DNA of 64,000 bases from Macquaria australasica (lineage: Eukaryota; Chordata; Actinopteri; Centrarchiformes; Percichthyidae). The notes beneath the pieces were generated by a model. The model was not told the origin of the DNA and made no database searches. It worked only from the letters and a program-made list of their open reading frames with translations. The position numbers were made by a program, and so were the translations under genes. The stretch covers positions 248,001-312,000 of the forward strand of contig SEMN01000312.1 of the NCBI GenBank assembly GCA_005408345.1. The letters run 5' to 3'. Below, piece after piece: positions 62,598-64,000 of the stretch (its first letter is position 1; the number at the start of each line of letters is the position of its first letter).

Positions 62598-62910
62598 TAG
62601 AGCCCAACCATTACAGGAAGTTTGAGGCCGATACCTATGTCAATATTTGATAGTTTAAAAGATACAATAATTATATATTGACAAATATTTTTTTTAACAA
62701 ACACTTTTTTTTGATAAAGATGTCTTAAATTTGTTTTTTTAAACAATTGTGACCTGAGGGACATTTTACAGTGAGCTATGCAATGGCATCACGATTTCTA
62801 AAAAATATAATTTTTTTGGCATTTCTGTAATGCAATTTCTTGTTCCTTAATTAGCCAACATATACACAGATACAGACACTAATATCGGCTGATATATTAG
62901 TTTAGTTCTA
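62598..62910. mobile_element. hAT-type MITE (TAGAGCCC end)
   Basis: It begins TAGAGCCCAACC and ends with TTAGTTCTA (inverted TAGAACTAA). It is flanked by ATTTCAAC (62590-62597) and GTTTCAAC (62911-62918), 7 of 8 matching. The interior has GGCCGATACC and ATATCGGCTGATAT motifs. Confidence 0.75.
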
Positions 62911-64000
62911 GTTTCAACATGATTGTGCCCCCATGCACAAAGCCAGGTCCATAAAGAAAAGTCTGTCCTAAATCTGTAACTTAAATGAGGCAGGCGGTTC
63001 ACAAAATAGCTCAATATTTCCTTATCTTATCTATAAATCTTATTTGCTTAATTTCTTTCTCCAAAGAGTAAACTGTTCAGGATATTTTTATATTTTCTGT
63101 ACAGCTTTATGTTTGTATGCCTCTGATTTGAAGGTAAATATAGGTTGATGGTCACAGTGAATGAAAAGTTACTTTAAATTTCTTAAAATTACATTTACCT
63201 CCTCCCGTCACTGTTACCAAATATCTACCATTAAGATGCAGTAGACTTATGGATTTCTAAGAGGTTCCTGTATAATTATGTAGCCCAATTTTCCCTGCAT
63301 CATTATTATCACCCTTCAGTTAATAGCCATATGTATCTCTTTTGAGACTTGTGGGCAATTTGTAGGTAAGGTGTAAGTGTAGCTGTTAAGTCTTTTTATA
63401 AACATGGCGAACACAGACAATTTGCCACTTGTGGGGGGAAAAAGGGCTGGCCATAAAAAAACATAATGTTGTGAAAATTCGATGGAATATTCATAAAAGC
63501 ATGTTCTTTGCAAAGGGCATGAGTGCTGTCTTTAATAATTATTTTTTCATTTTCCATTTTGAAGCCACAGCCTGATCTTCCCTTGTGAAAAACATTCGTT
63601 AGTTGATTGTATGTATATGTAATGTATTGCATTTGTATTTTGTGCCGGACAAGTATACTTTGCTCATTGTGAGATGCTCCCCAAGTGAATTTAATGCATC
63701 ACCCTGACCTTTTTATATTTTAAGTTCTGCTGTCTGGCTACATGGTTAAGAGTGATCTGCATTTTCACCATCCAGTGACATTGTACCATCATCGGTTGCT
63801 ATTTCAACATAGTACAAGTGGTCTATACAGATGAAATTCTGTGTTGCGGTTAATTTTACATTGGAATTTTAATTTTAACATTTTCTTGTAAATTGAGAAA
63901 CTGTTTATGGATAACATAACCAGATAGGAATGTCTGTTTTGGCCAACCCAGCAAATCAACATACTTCATCACACTGATGCAAAAATCATATTAAATCTAA

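Larger units (their letters stand above)
44093..64000 (+). other. Presumed intron 1 of the V-ATPase B gene
   Basis: After the donor GTATGT at 44093 no exon of subunit B is found up to the right edge. The interval is filled by LINE, Tc1, hAT and MITE insertions listed separately. Unique stretches without recognised features are 44100-45790, 47561-49189, 50403-51872, 57780-60280 and 61200-62590. Confidence 0.5.

Overview
The window is nuclear DNA of a vertebrate, almost certainly a teleost fish of percomorph type. The genes are split by GT-AG introns, the background is AT-rich, and the repeats are fish families: L2-type LINE 3' tails, Tc1 and hAT elements, fish MITEs, and long (CA)n and (TA)n runs. 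There is no operon structure. Most long open frames are chance frames in non-coding DNA.

Three host genes can be supported. (1) At the left, minus strand, four short exons (6991 down to 1952) encode a C2 domain of a group IV cytosolic phospholipase A2; the lipase domain would lie beyond the left edge. (2) In the centre, plus strand, a complete three-exon homeobox gene, vax1 (25359-31901), encodes 317 residues. (3) At 43984-44092, plus strand, is the first coding exon of a V-ATPase subunit B gene (atp6v1b type). No second exon is visible, so the gene should continue past the right edge. A weaker candidate is a single minus-strand first exon at 38068-38193.

Layout: 1-7000, pla2g4-like gene with an L2-type LINE inside an intron. 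7000-23500, gene-poor and repeat-rich. 23500-25350, repeat-poor vax1 upstream region. 25359-33100, vax1 and its 3' region. 33600-43500, MITEs, LINE tails and microsatellites with some unique islands. 44093-64000, presumed intron 1 of the V-ATPase gene, holding nested LINE/Tc1 insertions (51873-54560), hAT transposase relics (55969-57720 and 60740-61180), several MITEs, and unique stretches that could be enhancers.

The three genes do not form a pathway. The point of interest is linkage: in human, VAX2 sits beside ATP6V1B1 in the same orientation, whereas here a clear vax1-type gene has the V-ATPase B neighbour. I found no convincing new molecular system. The best leads are this linkage, a DD37E-like Tc1 element with doubled terminal repeats, and unique blocks carrying homeodomain and SOX motifs.
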